Assembly (NCBI RefSeq): GCF_018812025.1
Contig: NC_063049.1
Coordinates: forward strand, 6,919,513 to 6,983,512
Direction: 5' to 3'
DNA length: 64,000 nt
Source of the DNA: Megalobrama amblycephala
Lineage: Eukaryota; Chordata; Actinopteri; Cypriniformes; Xenocyprididae
This document shows positions 61,685 to 64,000 of the stretch, piece by piece. The stretch's first letter is position 1. Every line of letters starts with the position of its first letter. The notes below the pieces were generated by a model. The model searched no databases and was not told the origin of the DNA. It worked only from the letters and a program-made list of their open reading frames with translations. The position numbers and the translations under genes are program-made.

Positions 61685-62122
61685 TAAGTATTTTTTTTTT
61701 TTAAATGAATGCTTTTGTTCAGAAAGAACACACTAATCAAATAAATTGATCAAATGTGACAGTAAAGACATAATGTTACAAAAGATTTATATTTAAAATT
61801 TCAAATTCTGTAAATGCTGTTCTTTTGAACTCACTATTCATCAGACAATCCTAAAACAATTTTCAAAGTTTCCACAAAAATATTAAGCAGCATGACTGTT
61901 TTCAACATTAATAAGAAATGTTTCTTGAGCAGTAAATCAGTATAATAGAATGATCTATGAAGGATCATGTGACACTGTAAAATATATATTTTTAAAAAAA
62001 GATAAAACTGCATTTTTGACCAAATAAATGTAGCTTTGGTTGTGAGACATCTTTCAAAAACATAAAAAAAAAAAAAATAAAAAAAAAATCTTGATTATTC
62101 CAAACTTTTGAACGGTAGTGTA
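61685..62122 (+). mobile_element. TIR element of the ACTACCGTTCAAAAG family
   Basis: Family interior (gaacacactaatcaaataaattgatcaaatgtgacagtaaag in segments; ctgttcttttgaactcactattcatc) and right end ccaaacttttgaacggtagtgt. Confidence 0.78.
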
Positions 62123-62759
62123 TGTTACATAAATAGAGCAATTATTGCTGCATTTTGTATTATTTTATATGTTTACACAATCCTTCTTGTTTAATTAATG
62201 TTATTTTCTAATTTTAATTTATCTTGTTTTATAAATTATATATTTGCTTTTTTGTTTTTAAATAAATAAATAGTTCATAAAAACTGCTGTAATGGAGGAA
62301 GGCGTGTGTGGTTGTGTAAGTGTGTGTGTGGTGAGCCCTCAAACATGTGTGTTTGTATTATTATACAGTGGTCTCCTTGTATCAGTTTCCTCAGCCATAA
62401 TTAGTAAGAGATTCCACTGTGGTTCTGGAAGATTTGAGCCATCCGGATCAGAGGCCTCCAAAGCTTCAAATCAGACACACACTGTCTGTCTCATTCTCTG
62501 ACGATACATACAGCTATGGTTACCCACCCTGCAGAGGACAGACCTCACTCACCTCCTGCAATGGAAACCAGAAGGAAATGATATGCAGACATCAACCAGA
62601 CCAGCCGAGAGATCGAGAAAAAGTATGAACTGAGCTTCATAAAACTATAGTTTTATTATGACACTATTATTTTGATAATAGTTATTGTAAAGCCCAGTTG
62701 CTGCCACTAGGAGGAAGTATAGTTGTAGTTAATTTCAGAGTTCATAGTTCATATAGTTT

Positions 62760-64000
62760 GTATAGTCATTGTACAATTCTGAGAGAATGTCAGCTGTGCC
62801 TAGAAGTTTCTTCCTGCTTGTTATTTGGATGTTCGTTGGTGTTTTGGTGTTCAAAGTGTTAGTACATGACCCTAGATCTACTTTTCAATACACTCTGGAA
62901 TCAGAAACTCCAGTCCCTTCATTCTTTGTGTCCTGTCCGACACCCAGGAGTGTATACTGCTTATTAGTAGAACCAGAGCCTAATGGCAGTCTCTTTCCCT
63001 CTCCAACAACTGGTCCTTCGAGCCTGATGCAGTGTTTATTCCTGGTATCACGGAGACTAATAAGAGGATTATTGGGGCAACAAAACCAAAATGCAGAACA
63101 TATCCAGCAGTCTGACTCCAAGACTTTGAAGTGCAGTGTGTAGGGGCCAGAACCGTAACTAAACATGCTATCTCATCCCCCTGGGCGGTACTTGCCCAGT
63201 GCCCACATGACACCTTTCCAGTCATCATGGGACAATCCTGACTACCTCAATGACGATCCTGCTCCTCACACAGGCCCTTGATTAAGACCATTAAACTTCA
63301 GTTAAAACCTACCTCAGTCCTTCACATCATCCCAGCGGAACAGTTACCCCGAGCCTGAATACTATAATGAACCAAGCCATTTGCGGTGAAAATGCACAGC
63401 TGCTGCAATCACTTTAAGCCTTTCGTGCAGAATTGATGGAGTTGAGAGAAGTTCATACTGAGTTCAAAGAACTGGTCAAAGTAGTCCAAACCCTTAGACC
63501 AGACCTCAGCACAACTAAAACCCATAACAGTTCTCCAGTACGACTGGACCCCCAACTACCGCCCAATCCTTGGTGAAGATTCTAGGTGAAACCAGAGGAG
63601 CAACTGACAGAGGGGGAGCAAATGGAGGTGGAGACCCAGGTGGAGCTGAATAGCTGAAGAGACCGGGCAACACTGAAAGGTCCTAGAGAACAAGGCGGAG
63701 CCAAGGGGACAAGCGGTCGAGGTGAAGCCAGGGTGCTGGAGGACTGAGGCAGAGCTGGTGCGACTGAGGACTGAGGTGGAGTCAGAGGGAAGGAGGAGCC
63801 CTATGGTGCCAAAGGGGTGGAGGGCCGAGGCGCAGACGAAGGCCTGGAAGTCCGTGGTGAAGGTAGAGTGACAACTGACCAAGGTGGAGCTGGAGGGATG
63901 AGGAAGCCCAATGGAGCCAGAAGGACGATGGTCCCAGGTGGAGCTGAGGGAGAGAGGAGCCAAGGTGGAGCCAACTGGTTGACGGGCTGAGATGGAGTAA
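62760..64000 (+). repeat. Decayed repetitive coding-like element
   Basis: The + strand reads, with stops and shifts, EPEPNGSLFPSPTTGPSSLM, ENAQLLQSL-AFRAELMELR, then from about 63600 a Gly/Glu-rich run of ggtggagccaga-type units. This combination resembles repeat-encoded proteins multiplied in cyprinid genomes, possibly from a retrotransposon. The type is not certain and the right end is outside the window. Confidence 0.45.

Noticed and set aside
63556..63963. 135-codon - strand Ser/Pro-rich frame
   Set aside because: Antisense of the ggtggagcc repeat units in the decayed element.

Overview
The window looks like nuclear DNA of a teleost fish, most probably a cyprinid. It is AT-rich and packed with microsatellites, short inverted-repeat transposons and old Tc1/hAT copies of kinds familiar from zebrafish and carp. 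Its one clear gene has fifteen GT-AG exons of vertebrate type. Species cannot be told from the sequence alone.

The gene is on the + strand: the cytoplasmic dynein 1 intermediate chain 2 (dync1i2). Fifteen coding exons between 2185 and 39565 join in frame into 590 codons ending at a TGA. The first coding exon(s) (start codon, N-terminal dynactin-binding coiled coil) and the promoter lie upstream of position 1. Exons 1-6 carry the disordered and light-chain-binding part and are spread over 27 kb of repeat-filled introns. Exons 7-15 carry the WD40 propeller and are more compact. A 3' UTR of about 1.35 kb ends at poly(A) signals near 40.89 and 40.95 kb.

Downstream, on the - strand and convergent with dync1i2, are three decayed pieces of a mitochondrial aspartate/glutamate carrier gene (slc25a12-like) at 42.70-42.74, 42.89-43.05 and 60.53-60.60 kb. 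They keep the order expected of one gene, with the C-terminal part nearest dync1i2. Mammals have the same DYNC1I2 ><  SLC25A12 arrangement, so this is best read as the remains of the ancestral neighbour, perhaps lost from one copy of a duplicated teleost locus. The space between the remains is filled by two 0.9-kb TTAA-flanked elements, a 4.5-kb hAT-like element holding a nested tandem-repeat element, and a 2-kb minisatellite. No intact second gene is supported; two - strand stretches (45.92-46.08 and about 61.27-61.46 kb) are unexplained exon-like candidates.

The introns are a nested record of insertions. At least six elements begin 5'-AGG and sit in TTAA, three have TAA/TTA target duplications (Harbinger type), several have perfect 8-bp duplications (hAT type), and one 275-bp retroelement-like insert has a 13-bp duplication. 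GC-richer stretches without repeats (about 21.2-22.1, 39.1-39.35, 47.5-47.85, 50.4-50.75 kb) are candidate conserved non-coding elements.
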